Of a stretch of DNA of 64,000 nucleotides, positions 8,713-17,730 are shown piece after piece. Source of the DNA: Desertivirga xinjiangensis (GTDB taxonomy: Bacteria > Bacteroidota > Bacteroidia > Sphingobacteriales > Sphingobacteriaceae); assembly GCF_024436435.1 (NCBI RefSeq), contig NZ_JAFMZP010000003.1, positions 496,001 through 560,000 of the forward strand, read 5' to 3'. Numbering within the stretch: the first letter of the stretch is position 1; every line of letters starts with the position of its first letter. The notes under the pieces were generated by a model. That model did no database searches. It saw only the letters and a list, made by a program, of their open reading frames with translations, and was not told the origin of the DNA. Position numbers and translations under genes: made by a program.

Positions 8713-10137
8713 ATGAGTGTAGTCAAAATATTACTTATTGACGATGATGAGGATGATTTCATTCTGACAAGGGAATTGCTTTATGAAAGCACCAACAGGT
8801 ACCAGTATGAACTTTCCTGGTGTAATAACTACGGGGAAGCCATTGCTCTTATGCTGAGGTCTGAGCATGATCTTTTCCTTGTAGATTATCGCTTAGGAGA
8901 ATCTTCAGGGATTGATCTGCTCAATGAAGCAGTAAAATCTAATTGTACCAAGCCAATCATTATTTTAACGGGCAAGGGCGACCGTAAAATAGACGATGAA
9001 GCTCTGCGTTTCGGAGCGGCAGACTACCTAGTAAAAGATGAGATCAACAGCCGGAGTTTGGAAAGAGCTATTCGTTACGCCTTCGAACATCATAAGACAC
9101 TTAAGAAACTAAAGGATAGTGAAAATAAGTTCCGGATAATCTTTGAACGCTCCAAAGATCCGATGCTCATAACCGACTTTGAAGGCAATATCTTCGAAGG
9201 AAATCCGGCCGCTTTTGAATTTTTTGGACTTGGAAAGGAAACTTTTTTAACTAAAAACGCCACGGAACTCTACAAGGATAAAGCTACAAGGACCAGGTTT
9301 ACCTGTTCGATGGGAGAGAAAGGTTCTGTTACGGACATGGAATGCGAATTTGTGGACAGTAAAGGAAATGTAAAATATGGTAGCCTGACTTCTTTTTTGC
9401 AAATAACGCAACATGGGAATAATGAATTGTATTATTCTATGATCCGTGATCTGACGCAACAAAAGCTCAATGAGCGACAGTTGCCCCCGGAGCAGAAACT
9501 TTATGCCATAGAGCGGATATCAAAAAATCTGGCTTTAGAATTCTACGACCCTCTGTCGAATATAATCCTGGCTATAGATGAATTAAAGATAAGTATCGGG
9601 AACCCAGAGGAGTTGATGTTACTTGATATCATCAAAAGAAACTGCAACAAAATAGATCAGTTTACGCTGCAGCTTATAAAAAGTACGGAACCACCTCTGG
9701 TCAATCTCAAGCGGACGAACCTGAATGACCTACTTCATGCCTGCACAGCGCAAGCTGAGAGCCGGTATGATATCGAGGTTGAAGTTTTTTTTATGAATGA
9801 TGGGCCGGTATGGATAAATGCTGATGAGGATAAGTTAGGATATGTGATCCATCAGCTGTTAAAAAACGCCGTGGAAGCTACTGTGGGGCCCTGCAGGGTG
9901 TCGTTGAAAGTGGAGGAAAGCGAAGGGAAGCTGATCGTTGAGGTGTCTGATAATGGTGAAGGCATCAGTGAAGAAAATCTATCCAAGGTGTTTGAGCCGT
10001 TTTTTAGCACTAAGCCTCGTTCTTTAGGTATAGGCTTAACCCAGGTCCGGCGTATTATCGACGCTCACAAGGGTAGTATCAGCATTCAGAATAACGAACC
10101 GACAGGTACCAACATTTTAATAACACTTCCTGTTTAG
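8713..10137 (+). CDS. Receiver-PAS-kinase protein lacking the phospho-acceptor His
   Basis: 474 residues. An N-terminal receiver (DDDEDD, Asp58 in LVDYRLGE, ILTGKG, YLVKDE) is followed by a PAS domain (about 135-255) and a kinase module. The ATPase lobe is intact: N box LLKNAVEA, G1 DNGEGISE, F box FEPFFSTK, G2 GIGLTQ. The dimerisation helix reads LALEFYDPLSNI where active kinases have IAHEIRNPLTNI, so the phospho-acceptor His is Leu275 (codon TTA at 9535-9537). It therefore cannot autophosphorylate at the usual site. It may bind ATP and respond to receiver phosphorylation, or pair with the upstream kinase. Last gene of the operon; its stop overlaps the GH3 stump on the other strand. Confidence 0.9.
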   Translation: MSVVKILLIDDDEDDFILTRELLYESTNRYQYELSWCNNYGEAIALMLRSEHDLFLVDYRLGESSGIDLLNEAVKSNCTKPIIILTGKGDRKIDDEALRFGAADYLVKDEINSRSLERAIRYAFEHHKTLKKLKDSENKFRIIFERSKDPMLITDFEGNIFEGNPAAFEFFGLGKETFLTKNATELYKDKATRTRFTCSMGEKGSVTDMECEFVDSKGNVKYGSLTSFLQITQHGNNELYYSMIRDLTQQKLNERQLPPEQKLYAIERISKNLALEFYDPLSNIILAIDELKISIGNPEELMLLDIIKRNCNKIDQFTLQLIKSTEPPLVNLKRTNLNDLLHACTAQAESRYDIEVEVFFMNDGPVWINADEDKLGYVIHQLLKNAVEATVGPCRVSLKVEESEGKLIVEVSDNGEGISEENLSKVFEPFFSTKPRSLGIGLTQVRRIIDAHKGSISIQNNEPTGTNILITLPV

Positions 10138-10727
10138 GACTTCGGGGGGCTTATATGGCTCATGTCCACCGTGTTATACTCCCTGCCGGCTTCCCCTGCC
10201 CCATATAGTGCGAAATGTTTGACGCAGGCCATTATATTGGAATTGGAAGAAAAACTGTTGTCCCTTCCCTGATATCCACTCACCATGGCTTTAGCTATCT
10301 GCCCGCCCAGGAAAGGGTCCTCACCGGCGCCTTCCGCAACCCGCCCCCACCTTGGATCACGCGCCACGTCTACCATTGGGCTGAATGTCCAGCTAATGCC
10401 GTCAGCGCTGGCTTCCTTTGCTGCTATCTGTGCAGTTTTCTCAATTGCTGCCATATCCCAGGAACAGGCCAGGCCCAAAGGAATGGTAAATATCGTTTCA
10501 TAGCCATGAATAACATCCATTCCGAATAATAACGGGATTTTCATCCGGCTTTCCTCTACTGCAAGACGCTGAATCTCCCTAATCTTTTCCACTCCCTTGA
10601 TGTTGAACATACCACCAACCTGACCTTTTCTGATCTTTGCGGTAATATTGTCGTTGGTTCCAAGTCCTGTAATAATGTCGCCCTCAGCCGGAAGATTGAG
10701 CTGTCCGACTTTTTCCTCCAGTGTCAT
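10134..10727 (-). pseudogene. GH3 beta-glucosidase (BglX-like) stump, both ends lost
   Basis: About 197 codons match the N-terminal third of BglX-type GH3 enzymes: MTLEEKVGQLNLP, GGMFNIKG, LLFGMDVIHGYETIFTIPLG, WTFSPMVDVARDPRWGR, MACVKHFALYGAGE, REYNTVDMS. The match stops at VDMSHI and a stop follows within five codons, next to the stop of the receiver-PAS-kinase gene. The nucleophile region, second domain and fibronectin-like domain are all missing (a full enzyme has about 750 residues). Upstream, an in-frame TAG lies four codons before the first Met, and no signal peptide is present. It reads as the last gene of the PUL, cut off by a deletion or recombination at the locus edge. Confidence 0.85.
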
Positions 10728-10819
10728 CAGCCAATACTATATGGTAGCAAAAGAATGAAGCAGCAATTCTGCCGATGGTTTGGAAGATGACCAATATCTC
10801 CGCTTCTTTAGCGATTCCC

Positions 10820-13012
10820 TCAATTCCTGATCTTTATTGTGGCAGATGATTCTGTTTTTTGTGAAGAAGATGCAAGATATACCGTAAACTTATCTTCCTC
10901 CAACATCCAGCTTCCTGTCTTCGCGTTGTAAAAAGCAAAGCTTTCAACCGGAATACTGATCCTGGTACTCCGCTCTTCGCCCGCTTCTAAAAACAACTTT
11001 CTAAATGCTTTAAGCTCCTTTACTGGACGCATGACTGAAGGATTTTCCTGACCTATGTACACCTGTACCGACTCTGCCCCTTTTATTTTCCCGGTGTTTT
11101 TTAAAGTAAAAGAAATAATTACCGAATCGCCCTTGCTGTATATCGTTTTATCCGTTGAAATTCTTCCGTATCTGAACGTCGTGTACGAAAGTCCATATCC
11201 AAAAGGAAACTGCGGGTCAATTTTTTTCTTTTCGTGCCAGCGGTAACCAATCAAAATATCATCTTCGTAATGCTGTGTATCACTCACTCCCGGATAGGAC
11301 CGCTTACCAAAATAATGAGCGCTGTTATCTTCCAGTTTCACCGGAATGCTGAATGGCAGCTTACCCGAAGGATTTATATGGCCGCTGATGACGCCCGCTG
11401 TCGCTGCCCCTGCCTGAGAGCCTAAATACCACGACTGTATCAGCGCGTTTATTTTACCCAGCCAAGGCATGCTTACGGCATTACCGCTTATCAGGATCAC
11501 CCCGGTATTTTTATTTACCCGGAGTATTTTTTCTATCAGTTCATTTTGACCGTAGGGCAGGTCCATATTCTTTCGGTCGCCGCCTTCGCAGTCCTGACTG
11601 TAGTTCTTGTTCAGGCCACCAAAAAACAGTACGATGTCTGCTTCTTTAGCTATTTTCAAAGCTTCCTGTGTTAAGGAATCTGCATCCAGTCCGGAGGGCA
11701 ATTCCCTACTATAGTCAGGGTTTCCTGAGGCGTAACCCAGCGTGAACAGGATATTCTCTCTTCCGTATTCATTGATCATACCCTGTAACGGCGACACCTC
11801 CTCCCTGGCTTTCAACTCAGAAGAGCCACCACCCTGGGAAAGCCGCTTAACGGCATTCTCGCCTATTACTGCGATTTTCTTATACGACCTTTTTACCGGA
11901 AAAAACTCTCCCTTGTTTTTCAGCAATACGATCCCCTCTTCGGCAATCCGGCGGGCCAAGGCGGTATGTTCAGGGGCCAGCTTTTTCCCATAAGCCCGGC
12001 TGCGGTCCATATTCGTCCGGAAGTTCAGACGCAGTACGCGGCGTACTTTCTCGTCGAGCAGGGATTCGGGCCATTTTCCGTCCTGTATGGCCTTCAGAAA
12101 GGGCTGCGCCAGGTAATATTTGTCGTAAGCCGAGCTCTCCCCCCAGGTTAACCCGTTTGTCCACGAGCCCATTTCAATGTCCAGTCCGTTGTACACGGCC
12201 TCTCTGGTATCATGGGCCGACCCCCAGTCAGTCATCATGACTCCGTCAAAACCCCAGTCGCCTTTCAGTATTTCATTGATCAATAATTCATTGTGAGAAC
12301 AATACTGTCCCCTGAACTTATTATACGAACCCATCACCGCCCATACACCGCCCTCCTGCACTCCTGCTCTGAAGGCAGGGAGGTAGATTTCGTAAAGCGC
12401 ACGGTCGCTTACTTCCACATTGATCTTATCACGGTTTTCTTCCTGGTTGTTCAATGCAAAATGCTTCATGCAGGCCGAAACACCATTTTGCTGTACACCC
12501 CGGATATAAGGTACCACCATTTTTGAACTCAAATATGGATCTTCCCCCAGATATTCGAAATTCCGCCCGCTGAGCGGCGTACGGTATATGTTCACACCCG
12601 GGCCTAAAATCACATCCTTTTTTCGAAAACGAGCCTCTTCTCCCAACGCATTGCCATATTGAAATGACAGTTCCGGATTAAAGGTAGCGGCAAGACACGT
12701 TAACGCAGGATAAGCTGTACATGAGTCATTGGTCCAGCCCGCATGTGTCCAGTCATCCCAGGCAATCTCCATACGCACTCCGTGAGGGCCGTCGCTCATC
12801 CAGAGTTCGGGGATCCCGAGACGCGGGCACCCTGGAGTGCTGAATTTCGATTGTGCATGGATCATGGCAATCTTTTCCTCCAGCGTCATCCGCGACAGGG
12901 CATCCTCAATGCGGTAGTTAACAGGCTTGGTCTCATCCAGATAAACCGGTACCTGTGCGGACACGGAAAGGAAAAGAAGACTTAGTGCCAGGCTTGATGT
13001 TATCTTTTTCAT
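10820..13012 (-). CDS. GH3 beta-glucosidase
   Basis: 730 residues. A Sec signal peptide (MKKITSSLALSLLFLSVSAQ) is followed by the GH3 TIM barrel with GPGVNIYRTPLSGRNFEYLGEDP, the KHF motif in CMKHFALNNQE, and the nucleophile Asp262 in GVMMTDWGSAHD. The alpha/beta sandwich domain and a C-terminal fibronectin type III-like domain follow. It should release glucose from the non-reducing end of beta-glucan oligosaccharides in the periplasm. It belongs to a different GH3 subgroup from the adjoining stump. It lies 24 bases downstream of the first GH16, within the PUL operon. Confidence 0.94.
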   Translation of the reverse strand: MKKITSSLALSLLFLSVSAQVPVYLDETKPVNYRIEDALSRMTLEEKIAMIHAQSKFSTPGCPRLGIPELWMSDGPHGVRMEIAWDDWTHAGWTNDSCTAYPALTCLAATFNPELSFQYGNALGEEARFRKKDVILGPGVNIYRTPLSGRNFEYLGEDPYLSSKMVVPYIRGVQQNGVSACMKHFALNNQEENRDKINVEVSDRALYEIYLPAFRAGVQEGGVWAVMGSYNKFRGQYCSHNELLINEILKGDWGFDGVMMTDWGSAHDTREAVYNGLDIEMGSWTNGLTWGESSAYDKYYLAQPFLKAIQDGKWPESLLDEKVRRVLRLNFRTNMDRSRAYGKKLAPEHTALARRIAEEGIVLLKNKGEFFPVKRSYKKIAVIGENAVKRLSQGGGSSELKAREEVSPLQGMINEYGRENILFTLGYASGNPDYSRELPSGLDADSLTQEALKIAKEADIVLFFGGLNKNYSQDCEGGDRKNMDLPYGQNELIEKILRVNKNTGVILISGNAVSMPWLGKINALIQSWYLGSQAGAATAGVISGHINPSGKLPFSIPVKLEDNSAHYFGKRSYPGVSDTQHYEDDILIGYRWHEKKKIDPQFPFGYGLSYTTFRYGRISTDKTIYSKGDSVIISFTLKNTGKIKGAESVQVYIGQENPSVMRPVKELKAFRKLFLEAGEERSTRISIPVESFAFYNAKTGSWMLEEDKFTVYLASSSQKTESSATIKIRN

Positions 13013-13036
13013 TCAGATGGATTTGCTAGTTGGTAT

Positions 13037-13885
13037 TTATTGGTAGACTCGGACATAATCGATCGCATATTCGAGAGGCATCAGACTGGTATCAATCCCT
13101 TTCATTCCTCCCCATCCGCCTCCAAACGCCAGATTGAGTATGAGATAGAATGGACGATCAAAAGGCCAGTTTTCCCAGGTGCAGTTCTGTGGTTTCTTCG
13201 TTACAAATCTCTTTCTTCCATCTAAATACCACTCCATCCGGTCTTCGTGCCACTCCAGAGCATATATATGAAAGTCGGCGGGCGTGAGATTAAAAACATT
13301 TGAGCCGATACCGTTATTCCGCACGTGATTAAACGCTTCCGTATGAATGGCATAATGATTCTTTTCCGGCTCATATCCCACATGTTCCATGATATCGATT
13401 TCCCCGCTTTTAGGCCATTTACCGTAGGTGCTTTCTGATGGCATCATCCAGATGGCTGGCCAGCTACCTAAACATATCGGAAGTTTAGCGCGCACTTCAA
13501 CCCTGCAGTACTTCCAATCGGCTTTTCCCTTAGTCAGAATACTGGCGGATGTCAGCGGCCGCTTCTCTCCGCTGATCAGTGCGCTGTCGTTCCTCGCAGC
13601 GATGTAAAGCTTACCGTCTTTCTGGTAACAGTTTTCCTTCCGCTCCTTCGTATAATACTGCAATTCACCGTTCCGAAGATATCCCTCTTCAAAACTCCAT
13701 TTAGAAGCATCGGGCAAGCCCTTACCGTCAAACTCGTCATAAAAGACCAGCTTTGTGTACCCGGCGGGCACAGGCCCTGGCTGACGACGCCCCACTTTAT
13801 CATTCTGGCCTGCGGCGCCTCTCACTACACACATTGCAGCAAGGGTCATTGCAATATATAAACCTGTTTTTGTTCTTATTTTCAT
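13037..13885 (-). CDS. GH16 endo-beta-glucanase (laminarinase type)
   Basis: 282 residues with a Sec signal peptide (about residues 1-26). The GH16 catalytic motif ExDxxE is GEIDIME, with Glu162 (nucleophile), Asp164 and Glu167 (acid/base), in the bulged form typical of the beta-1,3-glucanase subfamily. Aromatic cleft residues are present (SWPAIWMMP, YALEWHEDRMEWYLDG). The expected activity is cutting beta-1,3 or mixed-linkage glucans. It lacks a lipobox, unlike its neighbour, so it is probably periplasmic or secreted. It and the next GH16 are close paralogues lying 8 bases apart. Confidence 0.93.
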   Translation of the reverse strand: MKIRTKTGLYIAMTLAAMCVVRGAAGQNDKVGRRQPGPVPAGYTKLVFYDEFDGKGLPDASKWSFEEGYLRNGELQYYTKERKENCYQKDGKLYIAARNDSALISGEKRPLTSASILTKGKADWKYCRVEVRAKLPICLGSWPAIWMMPSESTYGKWPKSGEIDIMEHVGYEPEKNHYAIHTEAFNHVRNNGIGSNVFNLTPADFHIYALEWHEDRMEWYLDGRKRFVTKKPQNCTWENWPFDRPFYLILNLAFGGGWGGMKGIDTSLMPLEYAIDYVRVYQ

Positions 13886-13893
13886 ATTCTTAC

Positions 13894-14736
13894 TTATTGA
13901 TATACACGAACATAATCAATTACATAATCTAAGGGAAGTTTACTCAGATCGACACCTTGCTGTCCGCCCCATCCGCCTCCGAACGCCAGGTTAATGATCA
14001 GGTAAAAGTGTTGATTGAACGGCCAGCTCTGCCAGGTGCTGTTAAGCTCTGTTTTGTATTCATGTACCGGCTCTCCGTCAAAATACCATATCAGCCGGTC
14101 GCGTTGCCATTCAAGGGCATAAACATGGAAATCGCCGGGTGTTGTCGTTGTTAATGTTGCTGCCTTGGCATTATTTTTAGTATAGTTGTACTTTTCCATA
14201 TGCGCGGTAAAATGCATCTTCGTTGCATCGTACCCTACGTTTTCCATAATATCGATCTCTCCGGATTTAGGCCATCCGCCATAAATTGCAGTCGATACAG
14301 GCAGCATCCAAATTGCAGGCCAGGTGCCCCTGGCTACCGGGAGTTTAGCCCGCACTTCCACGCGGCAGTACTTCCATCCGGCCTTAGCCCGGGTAGTTAT
14401 ACTTGCGGATGTAAAGGGTCGAGTTTCTCCATCTATCAACGCGTTATCATTTCGTGCCACGATATGCAGATTTCCATCTTTTTGATAACAATTCTCCAAC
14501 CGGCCGTTAGTGTAATATTGAAGTTCACTATTTCTGACGAACCCGATTTCAAACCCCCATTTTTGGGCATCAGGCAATCCGTCACCCTCAAACTCGTCTC
14601 CAAACACTAGTGTCTTGAACTCGACAGGGATATAATTATGATGTCCTGGTTCATTCCCTCTCAGATTGGCAATTTCTTCTTCACAACCCATCAGGAAAAG
14701 GGTAAGTATTAAAGTATATAGAAATGTGTTTTTCAT
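13894..14736 (-). CDS. GH16 endo-beta-glucanase lipoprotein (laminarinase type)
   Basis: 280 residues. The N-terminus MKNTFLYTLILTLFLMGCEEE is a lipoprotein signal (lipobox LMGC), and the acidic residues after the Cys fit surface export. Catalytic motif GEIDIME: Glu160, Asp162, Glu165. It shares almost its whole layout with the neighbouring GH16 (LQYYT, NCYQKDG, WKYCRVEVRAKLP, AFGGGWGG), so the pair arose by tandem duplication. The likely division of labour is surface cutting by this one and further trimming by the non-lipoprotein copy. Confidence 0.93.
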   Translation of the reverse strand: MKNTFLYTLILTLFLMGCEEEIANLRGNEPGHHNYIPVEFKTLVFGDEFEGDGLPDAQKWGFEIGFVRNSELQYYTNGRLENCYQKDGNLHIVARNDNALIDGETRPFTSASITTRAKAGWKYCRVEVRAKLPVARGTWPAIWMLPVSTAIYGGWPKSGEIDIMENVGYDATKMHFTAHMEKYNYTKNNAKAATLTTTTPGDFHVYALEWQRDRLIWYFDGEPVHEYKTELNSTWQSWPFNQHFYLIINLAFGGGWGGQQGVDLSKLPLDYVIDYVRVYQ

Positions 14737-14779
14737 AAAAAATTATTGTTAGGTTAACTCAAATCCTCCGCCAGATCTG

Positions 14780-16798
14780 TTATCTGGACGGTGAAAATAA
14801 AACAGCATCGGCAACGATCGCTTTCCCTTCATCCTTGTTGTTGATTTCTACGTAAGCACGTCTTCCCCTGGGCATTTTATACGTCCCCAGGTAAGCCCAT
14901 TCGCCCCCTGTTTGCCCTTCGGCGACTATATCCGCCTTTGAAATTGTTTTTTCAATTGTCTTTTTTCCATCGTAAATCATCACCCGGGTACGTTCGGCGA
15001 GGTCCTCTATCATCGGAATGTAGGCGTAAACGGCGTACTTCTTTTCACTTAATATCTCCGGAGTGTACTTTACAGATCTGTACACTCGCTCATTGCCGGC
15101 AGCAACCAGAAAGTTTGCTGCTGCCCCGTACGACCGGTAAGTATCTTTTCTTAGCTCCCAGTTTCCTGAGACAGTTACAGCCTTTCTATCGTCGTTATCG
15201 ATCAATATTTCTGCGGTACTGTGGTCCGTCAGCGGGTTATTCCTGATTTGTTCCTGCAGCGAAGCTACATCAATATCCTGAACGGCCACATGACGTTCCA
15301 CCGCCATACAAGCCGCAACCGCTGCAGATTGCGCGAGTACCATAAACACTGGCTCCATCCGTATAGAACCGTAGGCGATATGCGATGCTGACAGACAGAC
15401 AGGCACCAGAAGGTTTTCCACTTCCTTTTTTTGGGGAGTAATGGCCTTGTAGGATATCGGAAAGGGGGGGAACCCGTCGACCTCCACATTCCCTTCATTT
15501 CTGACAAATCCGTCTACCACCAGGCGGTCGCAATTGTGCGAATCCATGGTATAGGCCGCCCAGCCGATCGCATCATGGCAAACTTCCCGCCCCTCACAAT
15601 GATGCTGCGTCATGACCAGCTCGCCTTTCAGCCGCCTCGCCTCGCGTACGTACAACTGGTGGCTCCAATGCCCGTTCTTAACGTACTCGTCTTTCGGATA
15701 TCCCCATCTTTTCATTTCCTGCCGGATATTCTCCGGCATCCGCGGATCATTCCCCACAAAATAGAGCAGCCCTTTCGTATAGTCGACATGTTGCTGCCAT
15801 ATCTTCTCCCGCTCCTCGTATGGGGCCTCCGGATAATCCCAGTTTGCACCGATCATATCGGTAGAAAAGCCACCTTTGTTATTGATATCGGTTTTTCTAT
15901 TGGGCATCAGGCTCCAGGTAAACAAGTCGTGAAGCGATTTTCGTGGTGCGGTTTCGTGAAACCTTGCGAGCAACTCGTACTTTTTCGGGTCATAGCGGTC
16001 TGGCTCGGTAATATTTACCCTGTTAGCGGGATCGTCCGTCAGCGTGATTCTGAAATTGTATGCCTGAACCTTACGATCTCCACTTCCCGTCTTTTCCAGT
16101 CTGTTGTTGCTGATGCCCCATAATAGACCACTCGCCGGATCTCCTTTTACCAGATACGGATCGACATCGTCCCAGAACTGATGGCCCTTCATCAGTTGCA
16201 CGCCATTGTATGTTTCACCGTACACACTGTTCGCTTCCCGGCCTACCGTATACGATGCGCCGGCTTTGGCCATCAGGTCTCCTTCGTACGTACAATCAAT
16301 AAACACGGCAGCCTTAATGCGTTTGTTGGTTCCCGCTTGCGGGGCGGCGGTATCCTCTACCGTGATTTCGCAGATCCGGCCATCTTTCTTTTCCAGGTAC
16401 GCGAGTCTGCGGCCATACCAAACCTCCACTTCGGTTTCGTCTATATACTGGTTAAAGATTTTTTCAGCTATGCCCGGCTCAAATATCCATTGTTCTAGCT
16501 TCCCATAATGCTTTCCCAGCCTCCGGTAGAAGTCCCGTGCGAGGCCGGTCACTACGTACTTGTTACCAATGTCGGTATATCCTAAGCCCCCCGAGCTCAT
16601 CCCGCCCAGATTGTAACGGGGTTCTATCAACACTACAGATTTTCCCATTTTTTTTGCGGTATAGGCAGCTATCACGCCCGCTGAGGTGCCGCCATAAACA
16701 CATATATCTACGTTGGCAACCTGGTCTGCTTTGATGGAAAAAGAGAGGATTGACGATAAACAAAGAATTAAAAACAGTCTGATTACTTTCATGATCAA
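14780..16798 (-). CDS. Secreted FAD-dependent oxidoreductase with golvesin-like C-terminal domain
   Basis: 672 residues with a signal peptide. An FAD-binding Rossmann motif is at the mature N-terminus (VDICVYGGTSAGVIAAYTAKKMG), followed by the FAD_oxidored family body (YNLGGMSSGGLGYTDIGNKYVVTGLARDFYRRLGKHYG; HCEGREVCHDAIGWAAYTMDSHNCDR). The last 130 residues form a beta-rich golvesin/xanthan-lyase-type domain (SGNWELR...YRSYGAAANFL). Such proteins are frequent in PULs, but their substrate is usually unknown; oxidation of a sugar or a linked group is plausible. It is 43 bases upstream of the GH16 lipoprotein on the same strand. Confidence 0.85.
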   Translation of the reverse strand: MIMKVIRLFLILCLSSILSFSIKADQVANVDICVYGGTSAGVIAAYTAKKMGKSVVLIEPRYNLGGMSSGGLGYTDIGNKYVVTGLARDFYRRLGKHYGKLEQWIFEPGIAEKIFNQYIDETEVEVWYGRRLAYLEKKDGRICEITVEDTAAPQAGTNKRIKAAVFIDCTYEGDLMAKAGASYTVGREANSVYGETYNGVQLMKGHQFWDDVDPYLVKGDPASGLLWGISNNRLEKTGSGDRKVQAYNFRITLTDDPANRVNITEPDRYDPKKYELLARFHETAPRKSLHDLFTWSLMPNRKTDINNKGGFSTDMIGANWDYPEAPYEEREKIWQQHVDYTKGLLYFVGNDPRMPENIRQEMKRWGYPKDEYVKNGHWSHQLYVREARRLKGELVMTQHHCEGREVCHDAIGWAAYTMDSHNCDRLVVDGFVRNEGNVEVDGFPPFPISYKAITPQKKEVENLLVPVCLSASHIAYGSIRMEPVFMVLAQSAAVAACMAVERHVAVQDIDVASLQEQIRNNPLTDHSTAEILIDNDDRKAVTVSGNWELRKDTYRSYGAAANFLVAAGNERVYRSVKYTPEILSEKKYAVYAYIPMIEDLAERTRVMIYDGKKTIEKTISKADIVAEGQTGGEWAYLGTYKMPRGRRAYVEINNKDEGKAIVADAVLFSPSR

Positions 16799-16864
16799 TA
16801 CTTATGTTAACAAAGAAGCACCCCGTCCTGACAAGGTATCGGCAGGGCAGGGCACCTTACAGAA

Positions 16865-17701
16865 TTACTCAGCCGGTACAAAAACTGAAAACCAACATTC
16901 CTGTCCGGCACTGATCCCGGGGGGCGCAACTGCCAATACAAGCAAGTCATTGGTCAGCTGTACGATGTGGAACTCTTTAGCTTCTTTCTTGTCTGGTTTA
17001 TAATATACACCACCGGGAACACTAATGGTTGTCTTCAACATCCCTAATGACCATAGTCTTGTGTTACTGGTATGATTCAGTTTTGAATTCAGATCTATTT
17101 CAAATTTCCCGGTCAGGACAGTCCCGTCGTTACGCTTTTTAGTCAGGACCGACCCTCGCAGGGCAAGACTGAACTGCGATCCTTTCCCTTCACCGCGTAT
17201 CAGCGTACCATCCAGTTCGCCGACCATCAGGCTCCACCACGCCGGACCGGAATCAGCCCTGAAGCCGCCGTTACCCCATGCTCTTGCTGTTTCCCGCCAC
17301 TTCCAGGATTTGGTGCCTGTACCGCAAAGGAACGCGTATTCGGGAGCAACAGGGAATTTCAATTCTTCTACCACTATTTCCAGCTTTTTTTCAACAGTAG
17401 TCCCGTTCGGGTTAAACCCGGTAAAATAAATATCCTGTTCTCCGTTCATCACCATTAACACGGTGTCGGACTGTTTGCGGCTTTTGCCCGTTCCGTAGTC
17501 CCATAGCGAAAGGACAGGGCTGTGGTTTTCCAACACCACTTTATTGGTCTTCTTGCCGTCAACGACAAGAGGTGTTGCCGTAACATTTAATTGGTCGGCT
17601 GTGATAGAATCGCCTATCAGGTCTCTGTCTTCTACAGGCTTGCAAGCTACTAGTATCAGGGCTGCGAAAAAAAGACAGACATAGTTGATTAGATTTTTCA
17701 T
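16865..17701 (-). CDS. PUL surface lipoprotein, putative glycan-binding protein
   Basis: 278 residues. The lipoprotein signal ends LILVAC, followed by a PKD/Ig-like N-terminal domain (about 35-110) and a C-terminal beta-rich domain with many tryptophans (KSWKWRE, PAWWSLMVGEL, RLWSLGML, CWFSVFVP). No catalytic motif is visible. It lies 29 bases after susD, the place usually taken by SusE/SusF-like or surface glycan-binding proteins. I infer a binding role from position, lipoprotein signal and exposed aromatics. No exact family was recognised. Confidence 0.7.
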   Translation of the reverse strand: MKNLINYVCLFFAALILVACKPVEDRDLIGDSITADQLNVTATPLVVDGKKTNKVVLENHSPVLSLWDYGTGKSRKQSDTVLMVMNGEQDIYFTGFNPNGTTVEKKLEIVVEELKFPVAPEYAFLCGTGTKSWKWRETARAWGNGGFRADSGPAWWSLMVGELDGTLIRGEGKGSQFSLALRGSVLTKKRNDGTVLTGKFEIDLNSKLNHTSNTRLWSLGMLKTTISVPGGVYYKPDKKEAKEFHIVQLTNDLLVLAVAPPGISAGQECWFSVFVPAE

Positions 17702-17730
17702 CGTGTTCGTATTTTAATGGTCAGCATTCA

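Noticed and set aside
10134-10727. Treating the GH3 stump as a working small beta-glucosidase
   Set aside because: It lacks the nucleophile region, the second domain and a signal peptide, and homology stops abruptly at the neighbouring gene's stop.
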